NCBI GenBank assembly: GCA_019054805.1
Contig: JAHQIY010000004.1
Span: forward strand, 1,054,001-1,118,000
Direction: 5' to 3'
Source: Brachionus manjavacas
Lineage: Eukaryota; Rotifera; Eurotatoria; Ploima; Brachionidae
Length of the DNA: 64,000 nt
Position 1 is the stretch's first letter. Every line of letters begins with the position of its first letter. A model generated the notes under the pieces. The model saw only the letters and a program-made list of their open reading frames with translations. It did no database searches and was not told the origin of the DNA. The translations under genes and the position numbers were made by a program. This document shows positions 32,410 through 44,095 of this stretch, piece by piece.

Positions 32410-33166
32410 ATAAAAAGTATTAGTTTTCATTTTAAGTAATTAGTTATCACATAATAAAATTAAATGTCATTAGGTAAAAAGTCATAAAAAATATAAATAC
32501 CCAAAAAATATTTATTTTTAAATCCTAATAATTAATAATATAAATAACTCATTTAATAATCATCCAATAATAATCTGAAAATTAATAGCAAATATTTACT
32601 AAATAAATTAGATTGAAAAAGAAATGAAAATTTTTATAAAAAAAGATGGAGATTGGTAAAACTTTTGATTAATTATAAAAAATATAATTAATATATAAAT
32701 TTAATAATTTACGAAATTTTGCATTTTTTTTATTTTACGATTTTTCACCTCAAAAAAATAATTCTTTACATAATTTTACGCAAGATATCGTCAGAACCTG
32801 GTAGCAAATCAGTGCTGTATAAAGTAATTCTCAGACATAGTATGGTGTATGTCATCAATTGTGCCATTTATATTTATAAAATATAATTTTAATTTTTAAT
32901 TAGAAAATTTTTTTGATTTTTTGAATAAAATAGTCATAAAAATAAATATTATTTGATAGTCTCCCTATGCTCCACAAGGAGTAAAGTAAAGTTTTTTCCG
33001 ATATTTTACAAAAATCACCTGTAAACATATATCTTTCCTTAATTTAAAATAAATCACGTGAAAAATAAAAATATTCTTTTAAAAAGAGTTTATTGTTTCT
33101 GTGGTAACAAAAGTTTACAAAATTCAATAATAATTAAATTCTAAATTAAAATTTTATTTAATAAAT
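32410..33166. other. AT-rich region upstream of the cytochrome b5-domain gene
   Basis: The 5' part is the RTE 3' tail. The last 150 bp would hold the promoter and 5' UTR of the downstream gene. No core element that I can defend. Confidence 0.4.
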
Positions 33167-33870
33167 ATGACTATCCGTCCAAAATATTTCACACCAAATG
33201 AGGTGTCGATTCACAACACTGCCAAGGATATATGGCTATCTTTTCTTGGCAAAGTGTACGACCTAACGCCTCACGTAGAAGCTAATTCAGGTAAAAAATC
33301 CTAATCTAAAGATAAAAATTTAATTAAGTTCTAAATCACAAAGGCGATCCTCTTCTTAAGCCCATTATTGACGCAGCGGGACAAGACATATCACATTGGT
33401 TCGACTCCAAGACCAAGGATTTAAAGAAATTTGTTGATCCCAATACTGGATGCCTGTTGTACTTTGCTCAGCATGGTCGATTTTCGAATGTGCCTCCGCG
33501 TTTTCCGTCTAGTGACTGGGCTAACGATTTCGGAAAACCATGGTGGAAAGATGAAAAATACTGCATAGGTGTTCTGTCAAAAAAAACCCGTTTTATCAAA
33601 ATAATCAACGCATTGACCCTTCAAAATCAAATAATTGAGGTATGCTCCGAGGAGACAATGAAAGAAATATTGAATAGGTATCTCAAGTATAATGCACATG
33701 CCCAGTCGTACACATGGAAGTATGACTGCACTGTGTTGGACATGGACAAGACTTTGACAGAGAATGGAATTGTGGATGATGATCCGGACTTTTACATTCT
33801 AAGAATGAGAGATGACCAATATTTGCAATCGGTTATTCTCTACTACAATGATGACTTAACTGAAGCTTAA
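33167..33870 (+). CDS. CYB5D1: Cytochrome b5 domain-containing protein 1 homologue
   Basis: Two exons, 33167-33290 and 33344-33870, joined across a 53-bp GT..AG intron (phase 1), encode 216 residues; the human protein is 228. Exon 1 begins [20 protein letters not shown] and contains [14 protein letters not shown] of the b5 fold. Exon 2 has [20 protein letters not shown], where the His is the expected haem-ligand region, then [12 protein letters not shown] and [17 protein letters not shown], and ends [10 protein letters not shown]. These blocks match animal CYB5D1 throughout. The animal protein is linked to cilia and flagella. The start is supported by homology of the first residues (YFTP.EV..HN). 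AATAAA lies at 33899-33904. No sign of decay. Confidence 0.95.
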
Positions 33871-34423
33871 GAAAAAAAAATTTTATGATTTTTACGCGAA
33901 TAAATGTAAATTTTAAAATTTTGTATTTTTTATTTTAAATCAGAATGTTTGTTCGGGTTAAAAAAATATGAAAGACAGAACAAAAAATTAAAAAATTAAA
34001 TTATGAATTATCAGATACGAACAATTAGAAAATAAAATAAAAATTATTAGTTAAGTATTTTTTTTAAATAGAATTGTTCATTTAAAAATTGGAAACAAAG
34101 CTATAAACAATTACATTGTCAAACTCTTAATGATGTTTACATACATGAAAATATATATTTATGAAATAATATTAAGAAAGGGAAACTTTTAGAAATTGAA
34201 AATTTAAGCTGTTTTGAGTCACTCACGTGCAAATTGAAAGCCAGAAATTGATAAAGGAGACTTTTTTTGGATCTCTAGACTTCTCAACAAATATATCCTC
34301 AAAGTTCTTTTTGAGTTAAAAAATGAACTTGTTTTTCTAGAAAAAACATTTTTCTGTATTTTGATTATCAAGAAAACAAAAGAAGATTTCTGAAATTTTG
34401 TCATTTGGGATGCGGTAAACTGT
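33871..34423. other. AT-rich spacer, no gene seen
   Basis: 3' end of CYB5D1 followed by low-complexity DNA. Confidence 0.45.
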
Positions 34424-34510
34424 AAGTACTTGTCACTTATGGAAGTTAGTATGTGAATCTAGACTACAAATGAGGAAGCTTTAATCAATTAACACTCAAA
34501 ATCGGGAGGT
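34424..34510. repeat. Dispersed repeat, partner at the window end
   Basis: Resembles 63921-63994: both read AGTATGTGAA.CTA.ACTA, then GAAGCT.TAATCAATTAA and GACCCTATTAG. The piggyBac-like copy 2 begins at the TTAA within this block, so the right-hand copy is a related end lacking about 24 bp. Confidence 0.6.
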
Positions 34511-35112
34511 TTTTTTAGACCCTATTAGGTACTTATTTTGCCTATTTAAATTTAATTATTTTTGACGATCTTTTTTTTCCAACAAAATTAAAATCAAAAA
34601 TGTTATTATTAATAAATTTTTATTACAAAATATTTTTATTTTCAGTGTACTTTAAACTCGAAGAGGGTTTTTTTGGACCCTCTAAAAATATTGAATTTTT
34701 TTTGATAAAATAAAGTTAATACATGGCTTTTAATTCCAAACTCTACTACATTTCAATAATTACAAAAACAAATAATAACTTTTTGAGTCTCGATGAAAGC
34801 TACCTTACAAGCTCTTGAACTTCTTAGAAATGCGGATGATACCCAACAAGAAGTCTCTGATGATAATTATAATGATTTTGAGGATAAGTAAAACTTTGAT
34901 AATGATTTTGAAGAAGAATGGCAAAAACAAATCAACCTAATACCGAATATGAATCAGATGAATACTCAGGTAATGATCATCCTGAATAAGAATTAAATGA
35001 AAACAAATTTACAATAAATTGAAATAAATAACGTAACAAATGGAAATAAATTTTCTGTAATGGAAAAAAATCGAGCTTTACTTGTCACAAGTGTAAACAA
35101 TTTACATGTGGT

Positions 35113-35705
35113 CATACAATTAGACTCGAAAAAAACTCGTACTCGCCTAACTCGGAAAATTCGAGTTTATACTCGTACCCATACTCGGCAAACTCGTAAA
35201 ACTCGAGTATTTACTCGTGTAAAAACTCGAAAAAGTCTAAAAACTCGAGTTAAAAACTATGAATTTCACTAGTCAAAATTTTTTTGTTATATTTTTTAAT
35301 AATTTTTATTATATGTTATTAGTAAATCAAAATTTAATATCAAATCTATTTGAAAATATCTAATTTTAATAATTTTTTTATTTCGCTTTGTTTTCCAATA
35401 AATCAACATTAACACGAATCAAAATTTTTTCATTCAAAGTTTCTACATCATCTGCCAAAAACGAAAACAGATCATTAATAGCTTTGCTAACAAAGTCAAA
35501 AAATTATGAGTCTCATGAAAAAGTTGCGAGATTTAGTTTGCAAGAAGAGATTAAAAAAGAAAGAATCGATTTTTTAAATTTTATTGAAGACCAAACTGTT
35601 ACTGGAAAGTGTACTAAGTCGTTTTGGAATGTATGTTGAAAGATTTCCAAGACTAAGACAAATTGAGTTAGGCGAGTACGAGTTTTTTTCGAGTCCAATT
35701 GTATG
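35113..35705. mobile_element. 593-bp hAT-type MITE inserted in piggyBac-like copy 2
   Basis: TIRs of at least 40 bp start CATACAATTAGACTCGAAAA on the left and CATACAATTGGACTCGAAAA on the right (minus strand), with one mismatch over about 42 bp. A perfect 8-bp target duplication CATGTGGT flanks it (35105-35112; 35706-35713). The left TIR continues into a run of ACTCG-containing motifs. A frame inside (35388-35639; VARFSLQEEIKKERIDFLNF) has no assigned domain. Confidence 0.93.
35135..35260 (+). repeat. ACTCG-rich short repeats
   Basis: Many ACTCG/ACTCGT/ACTCGAG units occur inside and beyond the left TIR of the MITE, giving a Thr/Arg-rich spurious translation. Confidence 0.7.
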
Positions 35706-36394
35706 CATGTGGTTTTTGTGTAGGGGAGAATGTTTTTAAATTGACCTGTAAAAATTGTTAAGAGCAAGCTACGAATTAAAAAAAAAAAAATTCCTGTATT
35801 TATATCTAATTTATTTTATGAATTATTTTAAATTTGAACTTAAAAACATAATTTTTTTTAAATCAAAATAAAAATTAATAAGAGACATTTTTTAATTTTT
35901 TTAAAAATTAACTGGACCCTTTTAGTATTTATCGTATAAAAAAATTCGGTGCTTAAGTTTTAAAAAATAAAATTTGACTGTTTAATATTTTTAAGTTTCT
36001 TAGATATTTTATATTTTTTAAATTTCATCTTTTTTAAAGAAGGTTAGTTTCTTACTTTAATAAAAAAACAAAGTTACGTTTATCGACTTTCACTAAGACA
36101 GCATTGCAGAAATTTTTTATTGTCGATATATTTTTTTTTCTTAAAAGCTCCTGATTTTGATTACAATTAAAAAAAAATTGTATTGCTTGAGTTTACAAAT
36201 AAACATAGAAAAAATACCACCTGAGCTAATTCTGACTAAATTAGAAAATACATGAGCAATCATAAGCTAATGAATGTATTGAATGCTCGAGTGACTTTAA
36301 CAAGAAGCAATAAACAAAATTCCATAAATTATGAACAAGCTTTTAAAAGAAAAACATTGGCAAAAATTTATTTTCAAAGTATCGGAAACACAAA

Positions 36395-39300
36395 ATGTTT
36401 CTTAAAAAGTTTATACCAAAACCACTGCTAAATTGTGACAAAGAATATATGTTTGTGCGTCTTGGATTTCTTCGTCTTTTCATAATTGTAAGCTTTTGGA
36501 CTTAAATTTTGCCACAACAACTGTTTTCTATTTTCAGCTAATGCTTCTTGCCGGATGGATTGCTGCTGCCGCATCATCTACTAAAAAAACCGAACTCAAC
36601 TCATCAAATACAAGACCTGCAAAACTTGCATATCTACTATCTGTCTTCTTGGCTTTTTTGACTTCAAGCATAATTTTCATAATCAGTCTTTTTAAGGTTC
36701 ACGAAAAGGAAGTTCCATATTTGAATCGGATGAACTTATTCGTAAGTTGTAATTTTAATTAATAAATTTTTATTTGGGGAAAAAAGCAAAACCCTTGTTA
36801 ATTTTATCATGTATTCCAGATAAAAAGGATATTTTTTTTAATTTCGAGTAAAAAGACTTAAAAATTTAAATTAAAAGAAAAAGATAAAGAATATTTGAGA
36901 ATTTCAAACAATCTTTTGAATCGATGATATATTTAATTGCATGACCTTTATTAAATTAATATTATTGTTTTGGAAAATAACGAGATAACTCATTTATTTA
37001 AAATTTTGTTGAAAACTTAAAAAAATTTATTTTTTTATAAAATACTTCATTTTGGACGCTTTTTTTAAAGGAAATAAATGAGAAAATAAAAAAAGTAAAA
37101 CCCACAAGTTGTTCCAAATTTTCTCTTGTTTCAGAATTTGCAAAAATAATTGGAGGTTATGGGGATCCCTTGGGACAAGATACAAAAAAACGTGTTAAAT
37201 TTAGTTTTTTTTTCGACCTGCCTTAAAAAATTGGCTTTTTTGGTTTCCGCATATGTAGATTACAAATTTGAGATGGAAAATCTATTCCTAAGATAGCGTG
37301 TACGTTTTGTATCTTCTGAACCTTAAATAGTGGTAAAAAACATAAAAAAAGTAAAATGTCAAATCAAAAAGTGGAGAAAATACCTTTGAAATTAATAAAT
37401 GGATTTAGAGATCAATGTTGAAATTTTCAATAACATTAACTTAATTTCTAGAGATTTTTTTGCAAAATTTGAATTATTTAACTTAAATAACTGTTTAATT
37501 AATAACTATTTTTCTAAAATTTTATTTTCGTCTAGAATAGTTTTCAACTTGATATTTTAATTTGTCACCTTATTTGCCTTTTCAACCATTTCTTTATTTA
37601 AATCAATTTTTTTTCGGAATCAGTATTAATTAAATCAGAATAAGGACTAAATATTAAAAGAGATGATGAACCTTACTAGGTAAATGAAGACAATTCCAAT
37701 GTGTAATTACTAACCTGTTCTTAACACTAGAACACCCGGGGGTTTTTTAAACCCTTTTTTTTTCTTAAAAAGTTAATTATTGCTTAAAAAATAATATTTT
37801 TGAATTTTATTTTTTACCCCTAATTTTAAATTTGATTTTAATTATGATCGTATTTTTAAAAATTAAAAATTTTTAAAAATTACATTATAAAATAAAAAAT
37901 AAACATAAACGCCCGGAGGGGGTTTTTTAAACCCCTAAACTCCTATTTGAATTTAAATATATAATCTTCCTCTTTTATTTTAAATCATATATTAATTTTA
38001 ATTTAAATAAATAAAAATATAATGTCAAAGCGATTACCAGCTAAACTTGCCTTGGAACAGCTAACTAAAGCTAATGATGCTGATTCAGATCCTTCTGGGG
38101 AGTCTGATAATGATGAAGATACCTTTGAATCTGAAACATATTTTTTTGAGTTGTCAGATTCAACAAACGATGAATCTGTTTCTTTATTTTTCTTCAATGT
38201 ATTGTTGAGTATAAATGTTTTTGTATTAAATCGGTATTGTTTTCATTTGATGTTAGTCCAAAATTGTAAAGGGACTTTTTAGAAAGATTCCTTAATTTTT
38301 CCAAATTTTAGCAATTAAATTGTTCACAATCTTTATTAAGATTGATTGATAGAACTGGAGTATGGATACTTTTTTGAATTGTTTGTGACGACAAAAAGGA
38401 TTCCTCATTTGTTTATTCATTTTTTGGAAACTTTGGAGTTTTGGTACTCTATCCAACGTGTTTGTTTCTATCTGAGAAATTTCTTCTTCTTCTTCCTTCT
38501 GAATCGCAAGTTCGATATAGTCGATTTTAGTTCGTTAAATCGATTTAAGTCTCTCAGGTAATGATCATTTCTGAGTCAAATACCTTTTTGTTTGCAGTTT
38601 TCGCAAGCCTGGTTCTCAACAGGACATCTTGCAATGTTGTGACCTTCACCATTACAAAAAAAGCAATTTTGTTTTTGTCCAGCAATTGATTCTACGCATT
38701 TTAATCTGTATAGATATGTGGAACCAGTCAAATCCTAACTAACAAATCTAATTCTTTCGGGACGGAAACTTTTACTCGTTTCACGCCTTTTTAGCTTAGC
38801 TTTCTTTTTAAGTTTCTTCAAAAATTTGTTCAACTTTGAGGACATTGATTTTAACAGCATCGAAAAAGTCTCCAAGTAATTCCTTGTTTAAATCTTCTTG
38901 GAGATAGTGAAATCTAAATATAGAGTACCTTTATGTCTCTTTCAATTTGTTGGGCTCTTCGAGCTTGAAAAAATCACCATTTATTTCGATTGAACGTTTA
39001 AAGAGTTTCGAAGCGGTAAAGGCGTATTGGAACTATACTGTCCATATTTTTTTTGAAGAGAAATTGTAAATAGCTGTAATTTTTTTAAATTCCGATACTT
39101 CAAGTGCTCATTTGAGTTGCTTACAATTTTTTTTTTGCTTTACAGGTCTCTCTAATTTTTTAAGATTCAGTTTTACTAAATTCTAAACTTCCAATGTTTA
39201 ATTTCGCTCGGGTTGTTTAGCGAACTTTAATTTGAAATTTAACTTTTATATCACGTGATGAAACTATGAATTAAGTTCAAAATTGCTAAGCCAGGATATC

Positions 39301-40525
39301 TTTATAAAACAGAAAAATTTTTTTATTCCGAATTGACAACTTATTAATTACTCAATTAGTAAAATCAAAATTTTTGAGTAAATTAACAGAATTACATTAG
39401 AAATAAGTAAATTTAATTGTCATTTTGATATCAAATAGATAATTTGATATCAGATAAATTTAAATTAGGATCATTTGTTTTTTTTTAAAGTATCCATAGT
39501 ATGAATTTTAGTATCATTTTTATTTTTTTTAGCAGTAGAACAATGAAATTTAGTATCAAAATTTTGGAAATTGAGAACTTATCCAAGTCAAAATAAATTC
39601 AATATGTGAATCTTTGTCGCAATATTTTTTATGATGTATTTTTATAATCAAATCGGTACAGAAAACAAATAAATAAATAATAAATCATCTTTTTTCTTAA
39701 TTTTCAATTTACTCTTTTATATTAAGCTCAATATTTAGTAAAATCTGAGCTTCAGACAGTTATTCACTTAAATTAATTGATTGATGAAAAACACTAACTA
39801 TTTTCTCACTTTTTTAAATGAGACTTGCTTAATTTTGTATACATTCGGTTTGTTATTAAAATTTTCAGTCTCAAACTCCTAAAATAATTTCCATTACTAC
39901 TGAAAATTATTGATCATATATTCAAAGTTTAAATTAATTAAAAATTGTAATTAGGTAGTCAATCTTTTGACCACACCCGAAAGAAGGTTTCATAGGTTTT
40001 AAATATTTGAGTAACTTTTCTTTATTAATTAAATGTTTAGATTTTTTTCATCTATTTTTTAGGTTTTATTTATTTTTTTATCGCCTCATAATAAATATTT
40101 TAATTATTGTTTTCTTTCCTAAAAAAAATAAATTTTTTTTTTTTAAATTAAAAAAATTTTTTTTGTTCTAAAAGTTCTAATTTTAATGTCTAAAAATTTT
40201 TGAATTATGATTTTTTTATTTAAAATTTTACAAATTTTTGCATTAGTTTAATAAATTTTAGTCTTTAGTTTCGGATATAGTGTTTTTAATAGCGGTATTT
40301 GCATCTTCGATTGCATGCGCTGTTGCCGAATCAAAAACCCGAAGTTTGAATGAAGATGTAAATAAAGGAACTTTTGCTACAGCTGCATTTTTCGGCTTTT
40401 TGACATGCATAGCCTACTTTATTCAAATATCCGTTGTTGTTTATAAATCGCTGATGGAAAAATGGAAACAATTAAAATCATATTTGAAAGATAAAGCCAA
40501 CATAGCTAAAAATTCTCCTAAATAA
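36395..40525 (+). CDS. MARVEL-like four-pass membrane protein D
   Basis: Three exons: 36395-36487, 36538-36741 and 40262-40525, all phase 0, giving 186 residues. The intron at 36488-36537 is 50 bp; the second is 3,520 bp and full of transposon sequence. Hydrophobic spans: LFIILMLLAGWIAAAA, YLLSVFLAFLTSSIIFIISL, IVFLIAVFASSIACAVA and FFGFLTCIAYFIQISVVVY; both termini are polar, with a basic Lys-rich tail. The topology and the WIAAAA and Ala-rich third-span motifs match the paralogues at 49.7, 59.0 and 62.3 kb. The four-span layout resembles MARVEL/CMTM/plasmolipin proteins of membrane trafficking and junctions, but that is by pattern only. Donors (GTAAGC, GTAAGT) and acceptors are canonical. 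The first intron, inside span 1, is unique to this member. Confidence 0.8.
37297..37714. repeat. 418-bp dispersed repeat, copy a
   Basis: Nearly identical to 43028-43445; I see one substitution (aactg/agctg near 37490). Begins CGTGTACGTTTTGTATC and ends GTGTAATTACTAAC. No coding capacity, no TIR, no target duplication visible. It abuts the TTAA of piggyBac-like copy 3. Confidence 0.92.
37725..38200 (+). mobile_element. piggyBac-like element, copy 3 (5' part)
   Basis: After TTAA (37721-37724): CACTAGAACACCCGGGGG with GGTTTTTTAAACCC, then the subterminal ACGCCCGGAGGGGG motif at 37909-37937, as in copy 1. The ORF from 38022 encodes the acidic N-terminus LALEQLTKANDADSDPSGES and diverges after DSTNDES. 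Only the 5' end is present. It lies inside the large intron of tetraspan gene D. Confidence 0.8.
38580..39065 (-). pseudogene. Retroelement Gag/ORF1 zinc-knuckle remnant
   Basis: The minus strand reads EDLNKELLGDFFDAVKINVL, KGVKRVKVSVPKELDLLV, YLYRLKCVESIAGQKQ, then CFFCNGEGHNIARC, a perfect CX2CX4HX4C knuckle, followed by CENCKQKG. Frames are shifted and interrupted. This arrangement suits ORF1 of a non-LTR element or a gag. It sits in the gene D intron. Confidence 0.6.
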
Positions 40526-41559
40526 ATCCTTTTTTATTTGAAAATAAATATTTTATACTAACTGAATTTTGAATAAGACAAAAATTCAGAAATTGACACC
40601 CATCGATAAAAGACTTTTTTAAAATGGATATTAATAAATGTTTTGAAGATTTTTAAAATTTTGAAATTTTTTCAATCTTCATTTGAATGTATATTTCGAA
40701 TACATTTAAGTCTTTTTTCTCAATCATTTCTTTATCAGACTTTATATGTGCTAAAAGTAGACGATCCCTTTAGCTTTATAGATTTATCAACCATGGTCTT
40801 TTGATACCAACTTTATAACGATTAGCGACTTAATTTTGAATTTTTAAACAAACTGAACATGTGGCACATTTAAAAATATCCATTTTTAAATGGAAAATAT
40901 TTTTAGAATTATTTTAAATAAATTTTTTCGATTAATATTTTTTTTAGAATTTTTCAAAAATTGGATTTGACCATTAGTTATTTAGATTTTATAAAATAAT
41001 ATAATAATAATTCAGACAAGAATAAAAAAAAATTAAAGAATTTAATTATTAATCGGAAAGTTATTTTTCAATGATTTGTAGCATTTTTAAAGCTTTAAAA
41101 TGCTAAAATATCTTTTCATTAGTGAAGGTAATTAATTAGGATGATTTTTTAAGTCGAATAAATTTTTCAAGTTGACTTTAAACACGACTAATTTATCTCA
41201 AAATGAAAATTTAGCAATTAGCAAAAATCTTTTTTTTTACAAAAAAGTCTTTAAAAATTTCTGATTTTAAAGCTGAAATTACAGATTTACGATTTATTTA
41301 AAATTATTTTCAATTATAAATAATTGTAAATAATTGAGAATATGTTATTATGAAAAATAATATTCAAAATATTCAAGTTATTAGCTGCTTTTTTATTATC
41401 ATAATTATTAAAAATTTAAATTAATAACCAATTAAAATCTATATAAACAATTGTAATCTAATATTCTAATAATTTTCAGAAACTACCATCATTTTGTCAA
41501 TTTATAGGGGATATAATTAGTTTTGGAAGACTCTGAATTATATTTTTAAATCTTTCTAT

Positions 41560-42932
41560 CGATTATATTTAGTCTCGTTGCTATTGTTCTAACTGGCATA
41601 GACTCGACTAATTTTACACATATATCAACCCATATTTACTTCAAATACTTATCCACAAGGCGATTAAACTCGGCTAAATTGGGTATTGTATGGCTAGACA
41701 ATTTTTGATCAATAATCGTCCAAATGTTCTCAATTGGGTTCAAGTCTGGACTTCTAGCTGGCCACGACATGACAGAAATTGAATTCTCATTAAACCAATT
41801 GGTAATTGAGCCGGCTTTATGACATGGAACGTTGTCTTGTTGGTAATACTAATCACTAAGATAATTGATCAATAAGTTTCTGGACGATTTTCAAGAACGT
41901 CAAGGTAAGAATGTTGATTCATTCGATTGCTATACATCTTATTTATTCAAATACCGCTCGCAGAAAAGCATCCTCATATTCCTACTGAGCCACCACCAGC
42001 TTGAACTCTAGGTTGAATGAACCGTGCTGCGTATTTTTCAGTTCTTAGTCATCTTACTTTGATTATGGTCTTTCTATTAATCAACTAAAAGTTAGATTCG
42101 TCACTAAATATCATTTTTGACCACTGTGTGTAAGATCAATTAACATATTTTTTACACCATCTAACTCTAGCTCGCCTATCTTTGTCAGAAAGTAAAGTCT
42201 TTTTAGTTGCGTCGTATGAGTTCAAGCCGTATTCCAAAAGACGCCTCGAAACAGTAGAAACACTTTTAGTTTTTGAACCAGATAATAACCATTTTGCTTT
42301 TAAATTTCTCAATGACAATTAAAGATTTATTCTGACCATTTAAACAATGTTCTGTCGTCTCTTAAGGACGGAATTCTTGAGCGACTAGATCGATATCGAT
42401 TTTTAATGCTCTCAAATTTTATGTAATTGGTCAATGTTTTGTTGCTCGTTTGTAGGGTTTCTTGTAGGGTGGGGAGAATTAATTGACAAGAAGCTGGTTT
42501 GTTTTAGTTTGTTTATTAATCTAAAAATGATAATGAAAACGGCCGTTCTAAAGCCAGTCTAGAGTTTGGAAGAGAAAGATAGAAATTGGATAATGTAAAT
42601 AGTTTGTGAATAGAGTTTCTTTCATTAGTTGGTTTTATTTATATTAAGATTGTAAGCTTAAGAAATTAGTTATTATGCATAGTTAGTGTTGTGTGTTTTA
42701 AAGAAGTTATGTAAGTAGTGTAAATATGAAAATAGTGTAAATAAGATTTTTGTTTAATGTTTAGCGAGCATAACTAAATCTGCTCTTGTGGTTGCTACAC
42801 CACAGTCAATGTTGTCCGAAAACATGTTCGAGACACTTTACAAAGCCTAGCTATTGTAGAAAAATTATGTTTTTGCTTATAGTAACTACCAATAAGCCAC
42901 TTTGTTTCATCTGTAATTGGTTTTTTAGCCAT
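41560..42932 (-). pseudogene. Tc1-like DD34E transposase, interrupted
   Basis: Starts at an ATG at 42930-42932: MAKKPITDETKWLIGSYYKQ, HNFSTIARLCKVSRT (first helix-turn-helix). After a 366-bp insertion it continues with RIPSLRDDRTLFKW, AKWLLSGSKTKSVSTVSRRL, DRRARVRWCKKYV, MIFSDESNF (first Asp), QQDNVPCHKA (second Asp) and SWPARSPDLNPIENIW (Glu). Several stops and frameshifts are present in the catalytic half. It would have catalysed TA-targeted transposition. I could not identify the element's own terminal repeats. Confidence 0.88.
42439..42804. mobile_element. 366-bp insertion in the Tc1 copy with 9-bp duplication
   Basis: Flanked by GTCAATGTT at 42430-42438 and 42805-42813. The Tc1 frame is continuous on the minus strand if the insertion and one duplication are ignored. 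Ends read TTGTTGCTCGTTTGTAGGG and GTTGCTACACCACA. No long TIR is visible and there is no coding frame. A 9-bp duplication fits MULE-type insertion. The TG...CA ends at 42440/42804 would also suit a short solo LTR, but then the duplication would be misplaced. Confidence 0.85.
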
Positions 42933-43027
42933 TTTTAGCTTTGTCTAATCTAACGGGCTTGTAGAATAAAAATGAGAAAATTTATTCTTAAGAACTTATT
43001 TATAATGATCAAAATTAGTTTAATAAT

Positions 43028-43445
43028 CGTGTACGTTTTGTATCTTCTGAACCTTAAATAGTGGTAAAAAACATAAAAAAAGTAAAATGTCAAATCAAAA
43101 AGTGGAGAAAATACCTTTGAAATTAATAAATGGATTTAGAGATCAATGTTGAAATTTTCAATAACATTAACTTAATTTCTAGAGATTTTTTTGCAAAATT
43201 TGAATTATTTAACTTAAATAGCTGTTTAATTAATAACTATTTTTCTAAAATTTTATTTTCGTCTAGAATAGTTTTCAACTTGATATTTTAATTTGTCACC
43301 TTATTTGCCTTTTCAACCATTTCTTTATTTAAATCAATTTTTTTTCGGAATCAGTATTAATTAAATCAGAATAAGGACTAAATATTAAAAGAGATGATGA
43401 ACCTTACTAGGTAAATGAAGACAATTCCAATGTGTAATTACTAAC
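43028..43445. repeat. 418-bp dispersed repeat, copy b
   Basis: Same orientation as 37297-37714, offset 5,731 bp. Unrelated flanks on both sides. Confidence 0.92.
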
Positions 43446-43588
43446 AAAATTAAATATTTTAAAAAATTTAAGTCATCTATTCTTTTGCTTAGCAAAAATA
43501 TCAACAATTTTTTTAAACGTGAATTTCTTATAATAAAGATGACTCAATATTCATGAGACTTATTTAATTTAATCTTTCTTGACCTGTA

Positions 43589-44095
43589 ATGCTTCGGACA
43601 CAATTTTTTTTCTTTTTTCAGCAGAAAAAGTTCTCTCCACATCTTGAGTTCGCTGTCAGTTCATGGTGTCCTTACTTAAAGAAAGATATAATTGTGTTGG
43701 AGAAAGTTCAAAGGAGAGCAACAAGACTAGTTCCCTCTACCAAGGGTTTTGATTACGAAACAAGACTAAAGTTATTGAATCTTACAAATCTAGAAACTAG
43801 GCGTATTAGAGGTGATCTTATTCAAATGTTCAAGATAGCGTATGGGTTTGAGTCAATTAACTTATGTAATGATGTTTTTAAGACAAATAGTCGAAACTAC
43901 AACTTAAGAAGTCATTCAAAGTGTATAGTCAAAGAGTATGTGAGAAATTGTATGCAGCGCTACTTCTTCTTAACAAATAGAGTTGTAAATGTATGGAATT
44001 CCTTGCCTCAGTTCGTTATTGATGCACCGTCGATAAACAGTTTTAAAGCAAGATTGGATGAATGGTTAACAAAACAACGTATAGTTATGACTTAA
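43589..44095 (+). pseudogene. CR1/L2-like C-terminal fragment
   Basis: An open frame of 168 residues with no real start: SPHLEFAVSSWCPYLKKDI, VLEKVQRRATRLVPSTKGF, YETRLKLLNLTNLETRRIRG, DLIQMFKIAYGFE, then NYNLRSHSKCIV, FFLTNRVVNVWNSLPQFVID and SINSFKARLDEWL. This is the region downstream of RT in CR1-clade elements. It is 5'-truncated before RT motifs. The intact frame implies a fairly recent copy. Confidence 0.88.

Larger units (their letters stand above)
34493..35762 (+). mobile_element. piggyBac-like element, copy 2 (deletion derivative)
   Basis: Begins after TTAA (34489-34492) with CACTCAAAATCGGGAGG and a GGTTTTTTTAGACCC palindrome; a second GAGGGTTTTTTTGGACCCTC motif is subterminal (34666-34684). 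The remnant transposase has the acidic N-terminus (about 34795-34890: LQALELLRNADDTQQEVSDD) and the Cys-rich C-terminus CHKCKQFTC (about 35080-35109). That C-terminus resumes after an inserted MITE as CGFCVGENVFKLTCKNC-stop (35709-35762). The catalytic core is gone. Confidence 0.75.

Noticed and set aside
35060-35272. Thr/Arg-rich 70-codon frame
   Set aside because: Translation of ACTCG repeats inside the MITE; it also runs across the MITE boundary.
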